DNA from: Brevibacterium sp. S111
Lineage (GTDB): Bacteria; Actinomycetota; Actinomycetes; Actinomycetales; Brevibacteriaceae
Reading direction: 5' to 3'
DNA: 64,000 nt
NCBI RefSeq assembly: GCF_004745075.1
Contig: NZ_RHFH01000001.1
Location: 62,001-126,000 of the forward strand
Shown: piece after piece, positions 18,620-25,571 of the stretch
Layout: each line of letters opens with the position of its first letter
How positions within the stretch are numbered: position 1 is the stretch's first letter
Position numbers and translations under genes: made by a program
Notes under the pieces: generated by a model
Databases searched by the model: none
What the model was told of the DNA's origin: nothing
What the model saw: only the letters and a program-made list of their open reading frames with translations

Positions 18620-18883
18620 ATGGTTCCTGGCACTGTGAGCGAGCTCTCCGAGCATGATCGGATGATCCTCGATTTGGAGAAGACCGCGCACACTGCGGCT
18701 GCCCGTCACTCGTTGTGCCGGCGCATCGATCTGCTGCCTGAGAAGTACACCGTTGCACTCGAGGGGCTGGCGGATACGGACGCCGCCTACAGTTACGCTC
18801 CGGATGTTGTCGAGCGAGTCAGGCAGTTACGGGCGGAACGGTTCGCGTTCGAACGACGGCAAGGACGGTGGAAGAACCGCTAG
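18620..18883 (+). CDS. DUF3263 domain protein
   Basis: 87 residues. ELSEHDRMILDLEK followed by an alpha-helical section ending in ERVRQLRAER matches the DUF3263 pattern (a small helix-turn-helix-like domain found in actinobacteria and their phages, with the form LT..D..ILDFE..W). A GTG at 18635 is an alternative start closer to the domain; no strong ribosome site is seen for either. It is one of few plus-strand genes in the element and may be regulatory. Confidence 0.65.
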   Translation: MVPGTVSELSEHDRMILDLEKTAHTAAARHSLCRRIDLLPEKYTVALEGLADTDAAYSYAPDVVERVRQLRAERFAFERRQGRWKNR

Positions 18884-19200
18884 CAGTTGCTCGCACCTCT
18901 ACTGCAGAGTCGGTATTGACCCATTCGATCAGATCCCGTTCACCCGGCTCGGGGCGTACGAGGCGACGTGTCGGCTGCTCGTTCGGGTTCACAGCTTTCC
19001 TCCTGCCTGTGGTCTGCCCGGCCTTTTCACATGTCGGGTGCGTATGGTGGGGTTGCTCCCCACTTCCTGAACGGTGCCCCTCGCGGGGTTTTCGTTCCGT
19101 CCTCTTAGGAAAACCTGAAATGGTGAACGGACGTGAAGTGGCGAGTATCTGCCTCGGGCGGTCGCGACCGCCCGAGGCAACATACCGTTGCTTACAGGCC
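18884..19200. other. 317-bp gap without a convincing gene
   Basis: Open frames here have no protein-like composition. Visible structures are a 6-bp hairpin at 19047-19063, a CCCC-TCGC-GGGG hairpin followed by TTTT at 19077-19092 (a weak plus-strand terminator), and the palindrome at 19150-19179. Nothing else is supported. Confidence 0.6.
19150..19179 (-). terminator. 30-bp perfect palindrome past a phage gene
   Basis: Two 15-bp arms meet at TCGCGA with no loop. It lies 21 bp after the stop of the minus-strand gene 19201-19506 and could terminate it; no T-run follows. Confidence 0.65.
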
Positions 19201-19506
19201 TCATGGTTCCTCCCCGAGTAGTACGGAGATGACTGTCCGTGCTGCTTTCCGATAGTCGTTCTTCATCTCGGGTTCCTGCCCGTCCCATGTATCGGGTCCG
19301 TCGAATGATTCGAGTGCGGGTGCCGGGTCGGTGGACCAGATGGCCTCTGCTGCAAGCTCGACTGCTTCGTCGGTGCGGAGTTGGTCGCGTTGCCACTCCG
19401 CACCTTTGACGAACATCTTGTGGAACCGCTTGTTCTCGCGGTACCCGCGATGCTCGTAGGTGTGATGAGCGCTCGCGTGGTCCTCAGTCTTTTCGTCCCA
19501 GTTCAT
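19201..19506 (-). CDS. Hypothetical phage protein
   Basis: 101 residues. The start MNWDEKTEDHASAHHTYEHR is rich in His and acidic residues; the middle is helical (MFVKGAEWQRDQLRTDEAVELAAEAIW) and the end is RKAARTVISVLLGEEP. The helix QRDQLRTDEAVE...A is similar in style to small phage early proteins. No domain recognised. It is followed by a palindrome that may be its terminator and is divergent from the HIRAN-domain gene. Confidence 0.55.
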   Translation of the reverse strand: MNWDEKTEDHASAHHTYEHRGYRENKRFHKMFVKGAEWQRDQLRTDEAVELAAEAIWSTDPAPALESFDGPDTWDGQEPEMKNDYRKAARTVISVLLGEEP

Positions 19507-19568
19507 AGCTTCTCCTGCCCGACTACTTCAGTTAAAGTTCTGGCAACGGTAGACATGGAGGTCTCCTC

Positions 19569-20171
19569 ATGTGGGCAGTAGTCGGCATCCTTCTGGTGAT
19601 TGCGCTCGGATGCTGGCTGCTTGCAAAGGTTCGGTCGCCGGCTGCACATAAGCCGCCGACGATCGATGCGCCTCCAGAAGACTTCAGCCCGGGCCCAACC
19701 GCTGACACCGCACCCTCGAGCCAGACTTGGTTGTCGAAGGAGGAGGCCGATTCGGAGCTGGTCCGCGACGAATGCGGGAGTCTCGCCTTTCGAGTCGAAC
19801 GACGAGAAGGCGAGTACCGGTTCGTCAGTGAAAAGTCCGGAAAGCACCCCTCCCCTGGCAACCTGGCCCTGGCAAGACTTGGGATCTTCTACCTGAACGT
19901 TCGCGGGTGGAAGAACTACCCTGCCGCACGGCTGAAAGTCGGCGATCACATTGATCTTCGCCGGCGGCCCGGGAACAAGTACGATTCGAACGCGATTGCT
20001 GTCGCTCGTCCCGGTTCGAAACACATCTATGGCTATGTCAACAAGGGGTTTGCTCGTCGTCTCGCGAAACCTATCGACTCCGGCAAAGAGTTCGTGGGAG
20101 TGGTCATGGGTCGGGCGGGCAACACGATCGCGGTTATGCCGACTGAGATCGCTGCGGAACTGGACCTGTAG
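19569..20171 (+). CDS. Membrane-anchored HIRAN-domain protein
   Basis: 200 residues. One N-terminal transmembrane helix (about 2-19) is followed by a Pro-rich linker and a HIRAN domain at about 105-185, with FYLNVRGWKNYP, the diagnostic NKYDSNAIAV (136-145) and YGYVNKGFARRLAKPID. HIRAN domains bind 3' single-stranded DNA ends in helicases such as HLTF; stand-alone bacterial versions are of unknown role and are common in mobile elements. The membrane anchor is unusual for a DNA-end binder. The start at 19569 is the first ATG and gives the helix directly. Confidence 0.75.
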   Translation: MWAVVGILLVIALGCWLLAKVRSPAAHKPPTIDAPPEDFSPGPTADTAPSSQTWLSKEEADSELVRDECGSLAFRVERREGEYRFVSEKSGKHPSPGNLALARLGIFYLNVRGWKNYPAARLKVGDHIDLRRRPGNKYDSNAIAVARPGSKHIYGYVNKGFARRLAKPIDSGKEFVGVVMGRAGNTIAVMPTEIAAELDL

Positions 20172-20307
20172 CCTCCACCGCCGCTTGAATGTGTCGCTCA
20201 TCTTCACCGTCCGGCGCCTTCACGCCCTGGGCCGTCGCCTGTTCGTCCCTCCGACCATCCGTTGAACGTCTTCACGCCAACGCTCCAATCTCACCTAGCA
20301 TCCCCGC

Positions 20308-20718
20308 ATGGGATTTTTCGACATCTTCAAAGGACCAAAAACCCGCGTCTACGCAGGGGAACCAATCGAACGAGCCCTGAAACCCTGGCTCTGTGAAAGC
20401 TACGAAGGCAGGGACGAAATCAGTCCCGAAGGACGGTTCAAGCACGCTTGGGTCAAACTCGAACCATCCGGCGACCGCGTCAACGTGAAGACCCTCGACG
20501 GTGAGAAGGTCGGCTATCTCGACAAGGACAGGCCCGAATGCTCCACCGTCGTCGAAATCATCAGGCAGGCCGGCATCGAAGCCGGCACCGTCAAATGCTT
20601 CCTCGACGAAGAACGTGGCCGTGACGGGCACAGAGCAATCTTGACGCTTGGCCCCCACAAGTACCAGCCGAAGCCGCCGTTCAAACGGCTCGAGGAGGTC
20701 GATGTGCGCGCTCAGTGA
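20308..20718 (+). CDS. Hypothetical protein, weak resemblance to HIRAN-like folds
   Basis: 136 residues, soluble, charged. It begins MGFFDIFKGPKTRVYAGEPI. The segment VNVKTLDGEKVGYLDKDRPECSTVVEII then GTVKCFLDEERGRDGHRAILTL has the same order (strand, VGYL, helix, Cys/Val strand, final strand) as HIRAN-type domains, and the neighbour upstream is a HIRAN protein, but the NxxDxxAI motif is absent. The homology is inference. It is 136 bp downstream of the HIRAN gene on the same strand. Confidence 0.55.
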   Translation: MGFFDIFKGPKTRVYAGEPIERALKPWLCESYEGRDEISPEGRFKHAWVKLEPSGDRVNVKTLDGEKVGYLDKDRPECSTVVEIIRQAGIEAGTVKCFLDEERGRDGHRAILTLGPHKYQPKPPFKRLEEVDVRAQ

Positions 20719-20744
20719 CGGAGCGTTGGCAGCGGCGAGTGAGT

Positions 20745-20894
20745 TCATGCCCTGAGCTTCGCCTCCCTCACGGGATTTTTCCTAGTGTCGACACACGGTT
20801 GGTGAGGTTCGGCTCTGGCCCCGATGTTTGGTGAGGTTCGGTGGGCTTGGGTGAGTCGTCGGCGGGTGATGAGGTACTCGATGGGGCGAATCAT
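20745..20894 (-). CDS. Possible very small element protein
   Basis: 49 residues, beginning MIRPIEYLITRRRLTQAHRT, basic and without a recognised domain. Support is a start codon overlapping the stop of the gene upstream (ATGA), which is the pattern of coupled phage genes. The C-terminal half spans the two 14-bp repeats at 20799-20841 and may not be conserved. Confidence 0.35.
   Translation of the reverse strand: MIRPIEYLITRRRLTQAHRTSPNIGARAEPHQPCVDTRKNPVREAKLRA
20799..20841. repeat. Two 14-bp direct repeats near the integrase
   Basis: TTGGTGAGGTTCGG occurs at 20799-20812 and 20828-20841, a spacing of 29 bp. They lie about 710 bp inside the right att site. They could be integrase arm-type or excisionase sites; the sequence alone does not prove it. 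Confidence 0.5.
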
Positions 20895-21136
20895 GCCGCT
20901 CCCCTCAGCGCGAGGGTCCCGCGACGGTACGCCGACCACGCTGTGCCACTGTGCAGATAGTCGTCGTGCTGGTCGGGGGTGAGTTGCCCGGATGCGATCG
21001 CCGCCGTGAGCTCCCGAGCCGTTGTCAGTTCGGTGCCGGCGTCGTTCATGTCGGCCAGGGACGGGTTTATCGGCCCAACCTTCGACAGGCGGTTCTTCCG
21101 TTCGACTTTGATGATCGACCGCACATGTGACGGCAT
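20891..21136 (-). CDS. Small element protein divergent from the integrase
   Basis: 81 residues, beginning MPSHVRSIIKVERKNRLSKV. The later part (ELTTARELTAAIASGQLTPDQHDDYLHSG) is helical. It starts 12 bp from the integrase start on the opposite strand, a place where phages keep an excisionase or repressor, but no helix-turn-helix is evident. It overlaps a 49-residue frame downstream (ATGA). Not recognised. Confidence 0.5.
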   Translation of the reverse strand: MPSHVRSIIKVERKNRLSKVGPINPSLADMNDAGTELTTARELTAAIASGQLTPDQHDDYLHSGTAWSAYRRGTLALRGAA

Positions 21137-21148
21137 CAGCCAGTCCGC

Positions 21149-21516
21149 ATGGGCAACACCAGCGTCTCCGGAAAACGCGAGAACTACCGGGCGACAGCAC
21201 GATCCCAACAGGTGAACGGCAAGACTGTGCCGCGGTTCCGAACCGGTGCCGCAAAGGAAGCCGCACGCAACGCGCTCCTCGAGCCGCTGACCGACCTGCG
21301 GGGCCAAACGATCGCCGGCGAAACCTCGAGCACGACGACTCTGGCTTCATTCGCAAACGACTGGTTGAAACGGTGGGAAGAATCCGACGAACACCCGCCA
21401 AGCAGCTTGGACACTCTGAGGTCGGGGTGACGGCGAAGCACTACGTGCAGAAGCTCAACATTGGCCCGCAGGGTGTCGTTGGGGTGCTCGACAAGTGGAT
21501 GCAAAGCGTGTCGTAA
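21149..21516 (+). pseudogene. Tyrosine-recombinase integrase with internal deletion and frame change
   Basis: The 5' part (21149 to about 21385) encodes an N-terminal arm-binding region and the start of a core-binding domain (FRTGAAKEAARNALLE, TLASFANDWLKRWEE). From about 21390 the reading frame that makes sense is shifted and encodes only the extreme C-terminus, AKQLGHSEVGVTAKHYVQ, with the conserved LGH and the nucleophile Tyr. Roughly the middle 200-250 residues, including the catalytic Arg, Lys and HxxR, are missing. The gene ends 41 bp before attR, the normal place for an integrase. It cannot be active. Confidence 0.88.
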
Positions 21517-21542
21517 CCGTGTCGGTGGCCGTCTCTGGGCAG

Positions 21543-21583
21543 AAAAATAGCCCCTCACCGGGACGTTATCCCTGGTGAGGGGC
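21543..21583 (-). terminator. Terminator of the tRNA-Thr/tRNA-Met unit
   Basis: A 10-bp stem (21550-21559 with 21574-21583) extends by four more pairs past a one-base bulge, closing a CGTTA loop. The minus-strand transcript then reads TTTTT. It lies just past the 3' end of tRNA-Met and inside the att repeat, so a degenerate copy of the same hairpin sits at attL. Confidence 0.88.
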
Positions 21584-21602
21584 TTGAAAGTAGCGGGAGG
21601 GG
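21558..21602. repeat. attR direct repeat over the tRNA-Met 3' end
   Basis: Matches 16215-16260 at 41 positions. Its last 12 bp (21591-21602) are the 3' end of tRNA-Met, so integration restored an intact tRNA. The repeat also covers part of the tRNA terminator. Confidence 0.88.
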
Positions 21603-21664
21603 GACTCGATCCCCCGACCTCACGATTATGAGTCGTGCGCTCTAACCAGCTGAGCTACCCCGCC
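21591..21664 (-). tRNA. tRNA-Met (CAT anticodon, elongator type)
   Basis: A 74-nt cloverleaf, 5' GGCGGGGTAGCTCAGCTGG, anticodon loop CTCATAA. The sequence is that of actinobacterial elongator tRNA-Met rather than the initiator or a lysidine-modified Ile tRNA. CCA is not encoded. It is the attachment site of the integrated element. Confidence 0.93.
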
Positions 21665-21691
21665 CCAGCGCCGCATTCCAGGCGGCACGAG

Positions 21692-21764
21692 AGCCCCGAA
21701 AGGGAATCGAACCCTTGACCTTCTCCTTACCATGGAGATGCTCTGCCGACTGAGCTATCGGGGC
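21692..21764 (-). tRNA. tRNA-Thr (GGT anticodon)
   Basis: A 73-nt cloverleaf: acceptor GCCCCGA pairs with TCGGGGC, anticodon loop ATGGTAA. It lies 27 bp upstream of tRNA-Met and is probably co-transcribed with it, the conserved actinobacterial Thr-Met order. Confidence 0.95.
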
Positions 21765-21898
21765 AACAGGTAAGAATTTACACGGGTTCGCGCAGCCAGG
21801 GCAAATCGGCCCGGAGTGACGTCACTCACACGACCTCGTTTCGGCAGCGAGTTCCGGCGCAATTCTTGTGCCGTCACAGCTGTCACCAGTGGAAACGA

Positions 21899-22699
21899 TC
21901 ATCTCACCGGGTCAAAACGCCCCGCCAGGAACCCTTGCAGACGGCCCGGTTGGTTGGTGATGATCCCGTCGACCTCGGCGTCAAGAAGTTCTCGCCATTC
22001 GTTCATCTCATCCGCCGTCCAGACGAACACCCCGAGGTCGTTGTCCCTGATCTCGGTGACGACCGATTTCCGCATGGTGAAGCCCTTATAGGAGGGATTG
22101 ATCGCCACCGCCCCGAGATCACGGGCGATCTCGATGTCTTCGGGCTTGGGCACCATGCGCAGCAGGAATCGGGCGACCATGGGCAGGAGGTCGCGGCAGG
22201 TTTCGAGGGTTTCGAGGTTGAAGGACTGGACGATCATCCGGTCGGCGATGCCGGTCTCGACCACGAGCTCGGAGATCCTCGCCACCGCGCCGGAAGACCA
22301 CTCCCCTTTGAGCTCGAGCAGGAGCTCCCCGCCTCGATGCTGGATGTCGCGCATCACGGCGGACAGGGTGGGGATCCGCACTCCGTGGAATCCGGGCCCC
22401 ATCCAGGACCCGGCGTCGACGAACGACAGCTCCTCGGCGGTGAGGTTGGCTACGGGGCCTCTGCGGTTCGTGGTCCGGTCCAGGTCAGGGTCGTGGAGGA
22501 TCACGGGCACGCCATCGGCGCTCGTCGATGTGTCGACCTCGATGAAGTCGACCCCGAGCGCACGCGCGGCATCGACGGCGGCCAGACTGTTCTCGGGCAC
22601 AACTGCCGAATATCCGCGGTGCGCAATCACCAGCGGTCGGCTGCCGACCCCGGGCCGTTCGGCCATGCCTCGTTCGTGAAGGAACTGCAGAAAGCTCAT
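21899..22699 (-). CDS. Glycerophosphodiester phosphodiesterase
   Basis: 266 residues of the GDPD TIM-barrel family. It hydrolyses glycerophosphodiesters to glycerol-3-phosphate and an alcohol. The signature residues are present: IAHRGYSAVVPENSL, DFIEVDTSTSADGVPVILHD and LLLELKG. No signal peptide is seen, so a cytoplasmic form like UgpQ is likely. ATG at 22699 is used; ATG twelve codons later (MAERPG) is also possible. Confidence 0.92.
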   Translation of the reverse strand: MSFLQFLHERGMAERPGVGSRPLVIAHRGYSAVVPENSLAAVDAARALGVDFIEVDTSTSADGVPVILHDPDLDRTTNRRGPVANLTAEELSFVDAGSWMGPGFHGVRIPTLSAVMRDIQHRGGELLLELKGEWSSGAVARISELVVETGIADRMIVQSFNLETLETCRDLLPMVARFLLRMVPKPEDIEIARDLGAVAINPSYKGFTMRKSVVTEIRDNDLGVFVWTADEMNEWRELLDAEVDGIITNQPGRLQGFLAGRFDPVR

Positions 22700-22814
22700 G
22701 GGTTCACCCTATGCCCTGATAGGGCGAACGTGCATGACGGCCTCGGACCCCCAACGGTCACCGCTCTGGCCCTGACCGGCGCCGGCCTGCTGAGGCTTCA
22801 CCCCAGGGCCGCTA

Positions 22815-23423
22815 TCACCGACGAAGACGGCGCCACCATCGCCGAGGTGGCTGCTTCCTCTCCGCGCTCGTTTCGTCGGCTTGTCGGCCACCGCGCCCCT
22901 GACTGCGACCGCCGGCTTCCGCAGACCTGCCCGTGGTGCCCGGTTCCGCTCCGCGCCCTCCCGGCCCCAATCCGGCGCCGATGTCGGTCGTCGCTTGCGC
23001 ACGGCGTTGGCGCCATGCCGCGACCTCGTCGTCGATGTTGCGCGGCGGGGTGAAGACCGGCGGGCCTTCGCGCAGGTCCATCACGGCATCTCGCACTCGG
23101 GCGTTGAATCCTGCGAGGTAGTCGCGGACATCTGCCTCTTCGGTGAAGGCGTCGACGGTGTCTTCGAGGACGGCGTTCTCCTTCCGGAGTTGGAACGCGG
23201 CCGGGGCGACTCCGCTGATGCCCTCGGTATCCATCTTCTGCTTGATCCACCAATCGGGATCGGACGAACCGTGCAGACCTGTCAACGGTTTACCGAGGCC
23301 GGGCAGATCATCGAAATCACCGCGTCTGATGGCCTTGTCGAGGGCGGATTCGACCACAGCGTTGCGGTCCTCCAGCGAATTCAGGCGCCGAGGCGGCCCT
23401 GCGTCAGTCGGATCGTCGCCCAT
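22815..23423 (-). CDS. DUF1992 protein (DnaJ-homologue C28-like)
   Basis: 202 residues. The DUF1992 domain at about 20-85 has ALDKAIRRGDFDDLPGLGKPL and DPDWWIKQKM; then a conserved helical section with LAGFNARVRDAV. The C-terminal 50 residues are Gly/Arg-rich and end in a basic tail, KQPPRRWWRRLRR. Function is unknown; the eukaryotic relative acts with Golgi tethers. MGDDPT at 23423 is chosen because GGAGGAGAGG lies just upstream. Confidence 0.88.
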   Translation of the reverse strand: MGDDPTDAGPPRRLNSLEDRNAVVESALDKAIRRGDFDDLPGLGKPLTGLHGSSDPDWWIKQKMDTEGISGVAPAAFQLRKENAVLEDTVDAFTEEADVRDYLAGFNARVRDAVMDLREGPPVFTPPRNIDDEVAAWRQRRAQATTDIGAGLGPGGRGAEPGTTGRSAEAGGRSQGRGGRQADETSAERKQPPRRWWRRLRR

Positions 23424-23518
23424 CGTCTCGCCTCTCCTCCACCGCGTCCGCCGGGTGGTGTCCTTCAACGTTAGAGGCGAGGTTCAGGCTTGGCAAGGGA
23501 ATGTGGGAAGTGTGCGAG

Positions 23519-23562
23519 ACGAGAGAAGCTCCGTGACCGTTCGGTCACGGAGCTTCTCTCGT
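23519..23562 (-). terminator. Strong terminator after tRNA-Tyr
   Basis: A perfect 20-bp stem (23519-23538 with 23543-23562) carries a GTTC loop. It starts 7 bp past the tRNA-Tyr 3' end in the minus direction and no other gene lies between. Confidence 0.9.
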
Positions 23563-23568
23563 TCTGCG

Positions 23569-23650
23569 TGGCAGATGAAGGATTCGAACCTTCGAAGGCA
23601 ATGCCGGCTGATTTACAGTCAGCTCCCTTTGGCCGCTCGGGCAATCTGCC
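23569..23650 (-). tRNA. tRNA-Tyr (GTA anticodon)
   Basis: An 82-nt class II tRNA: acceptor GGCAGAT pairs with ATCTGCC, anticodon loop ACTGTAAAT with GTA, long variable arm, intact T-arm. CCA is not encoded. Confidence 0.95.
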
Positions 23651-23810
23651 GCAGTAGGCGCTCGATGAGCACCTGAAAAGAATACAAGGCCCGAGTCCGA
23701 TTCGCCAACTCGGTTGTCGCAGGTCACATTCTCGCGTCTCGACTAGACTCGGCGACAGAAGCCACGCCCGTTTCCCGCGGGCACGAACGAATACTCACGA
23801 AGGAGCATCC

Positions 23811-24302
23811 ATGGCCAGCGAATCCTCATTCGACATCGTCAGCAAGGTCGACCGTCAGGAAGCTGACAACGCCCTCAACCAAGCCGCGAAGGAGATCAAT
23901 TCACGCTACGACTTCCGCGGCACCGACGCCTCCATCGCCTGGAGCGGTGAAGCCGTACAGATGAAGGCCAGCAGCGAGGACCGGGTCAAGGCCATCCTCG
24001 ACGTCTTCCAGTCGAAGCTCGTCAAGCGCGGAATCTCGCTGAAGTCCCTCGAAGACGGTGAGCCCTACCCCTCCGGCAAGGAGTACCGCATCGATGCGTC
24101 CCTCAAGGAAGGCATCGACAAGGACAATGCGAAGAAGATCTCGAAGATCATCCGCGACGAAGGCCCCAAGGGCGTCAAGGCCCAGATCCAGGGTGATGAG
24201 CTGCGTGTGAGTTCGAAGAAGCGTGATGACCTGCAGGAAGTCATCGCCCTGCTCAAGTCCCAGGACCTCGAGGTCGACCTGCAGTTCACGAACTACCGCT
24301 GA
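23811..24302 (+). CDS. YajQ family nucleotide-binding protein
   Basis: 163 residues, the usual length. Two ferredoxin-like repeats with the family marks [27 protein letters not shown] and [25 protein letters not shown]. YajQ proteins bind nucleotides, and some bind cyclic-di-GMP. The start at 23811 has AAGGAG upstream. It is monocistronic here, divergent from tRNA-Tyr. Confidence 0.95.
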   Translation: MASESSFDIVSKVDRQEADNALNQAAKEINSRYDFRGTDASIAWSGEAVQMKASSEDRVKAILDVFQSKLVKRGISLKSLEDGEPYPSGKEYRIDASLKEGIDKDNAKKISKIIRDEGPKGVKAQIQGDELRVSSKKRDDLQEVIALLKSQDLEVDLQFTNYR

Positions 24303-24551
24303 TCCGCGCGTCGCACCCGAGGCACGCAGCACTCCCCTCCTCACCCGCTACCTCCCCTCACCTCCCCTCACCTTCCGTCCCTCCTCACCGGGCAGCAGCC
24401 GGCCCGGTCCCCATACCCTTGCCGCAGCGAACATGACGGAACACGTCCCCGTCTGACGTCAGTGGACGCTGCTTGACCCTCAGATGACGGGTCGTGACGC
24501 CCATGTGGCGTTGACACCGAGTCGTCCTGTCCCCGCTGTCAGGATGGCCGC

Positions 24552-25571
24552 ATGCCTTCCACTCATCTCACCCCAAGGATCTCGGCCTCGGCGCCCGACA
24601 GCGTCGCCGATGGTCTCCCGCCCGCTCGCGGCCGGCTGCGGCGAGCGCTGTCGTTCGAAGTCATCCCGCCCCGATCAGCGGCGCAGGCGGCCCGAATGCC
24701 GCAGCTGCTGAGGTTCCTCGACTCGCTGCACCCTGACTATCTGGCCGTCACCTCTTCGGCGAACAGCGACTGGCTGCAGGGCACCGCCGATTTCATCAGC
24801 GAAGTCACCGACACCACCTCGCTCAGACCGTTGGCGCACCTCGCCTGCACCGCCGGTACCGAAGTCGAGCTCCTCACCTGGATCGAGCATCTCCTCAGTG
24901 CCGGCGTGCGCGGTTTCCTCGCCATACGCGGCGACATCCCCGTAGGTCAGACCTCGCTTCCAGCCGGTCACCTGCCCCACGCCGATGACCTCGTGGGCCT
25001 CCTGCGCCGCATCGAAAGCGAGAATGTCGCCTGCCTGGCCGCCGGACGTCTCGGCATCGGCGTCGCCGCCTACCCCTCCGGCCACCCGGAGTCGGCCGGC
25101 CCCGATGAGGACCTCGACGTGCTCGCCGCCAAACAGCGCAACGGGGCCGACTTCGCGATCACCCAACTCTTCTTCGACCCCACCGCGTACTCCCGGCTGA
25201 GACGCCGCGCCGAGCACGCAGGAATCACCCTGCCGATCACCGACGCTCGCCGTCTCCACACCATGTCTCGCCTCTCGGGCCTGCCCATCCCGGACGGCCT
25301 GCTTGCGCGCTTCGACGGAATCTCCGACCCCGCCTCGGCGCGGCGCATCGGGCTCGAGATCACGGCGGAGCACACCGCTGCGCTCCTCGACCAGGACGCC
25401 GACGGCCTGCATTTCTATACCTTCAATGACCAGAACACGACCGAAGACGTGCTCACCGCACTCGACGAGAAAGGAATCTCAGTGACCTCACTTCTTCCAC
25501 CACCACCGCCTCGGCGATGGCCGCCAACACAACCGACCGCAACGACGACAGACAAGGACACCCGCTCATGA
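24552..25571 (+). CDS. metF: Methylenetetrahydrofolate reductase
   Basis: 339 residues. It reduces 5,10-methylene-THF to 5-methyl-THF with FAD. Visible are LSFEVIPPRS, YLAVTSSANSDW, the HLACTAG strand, IRGDIPVG, GVAAYPSGHPES and the ADFAITQLFFD motif. The C-terminus is lengthened by a Pro-rich tail of about 25 residues (LLPPPPPRRWPP) that overlaps the metE start (ATGA), so the two are coupled. Together they supply methyl-THF to MetE. The 249-bp leader shows CT-rich repeats but no S-box or cobalamin riboswitch that I can recognise. Confidence 0.92.
   Translation: MPSTHLTPRISASAPDSVADGLPPARGRLRRALSFEVIPPRSAAQAARMPQLLRFLDSLHPDYLAVTSSANSDWLQGTADFISEVTDTTSLRPLAHLACTAGTEVELLTWIEHLLSAGVRGFLAIRGDIPVGQTSLPAGHLPHADDLVGLLRRIESENVACLAAGRLGIGVAAYPSGHPESAGPDEDLDVLAAKQRNGADFAITQLFFDPTAYSRLRRRAEHAGITLPITDARRLHTMSRLSGLPIPDGLLARFDGISDPASARRIGLEITAEHTAALLDQDADGLHFYTFNDQNTTEDVLTALDEKGISVTSLLPPPPPRRWPPTQPTATTTDKDTRS

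Larger units (their letters stand above)
16215..21602. mobile_element. Degraded integrative element/prophage remnant at tRNA-Met
   Basis: About 5.4 kb is bounded by 46-bp direct repeats, the right one covering the 3' end of tRNA-Met. Inside are small phage-type genes on both strands, a DUF3263 gene, a terminase-small-subunit-like gene and, next to the right end, a tyrosine recombinase with an internal deletion. No capsid, portal or replication genes remain, so this is a satellite or a decayed prophage that can no longer excise by itself. Boundaries are set by the repeats. Confidence 0.85.

Noticed and set aside
18989..19396. 135-residue minus-strand frame spanning the 18.9-19.2 kb gap
   Set aside because: Mostly out of frame with the better-supported gene at 19201-19506, rich in Arg and Pro, and covers two hairpins.
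24303..24551. Possible SAM or cobalamin riboswitch before metF-metE
   Set aside because: The leader has CT-rich repeats but I could not fit a B12 box, S-box kink-turn or an anti-terminator pair to it.
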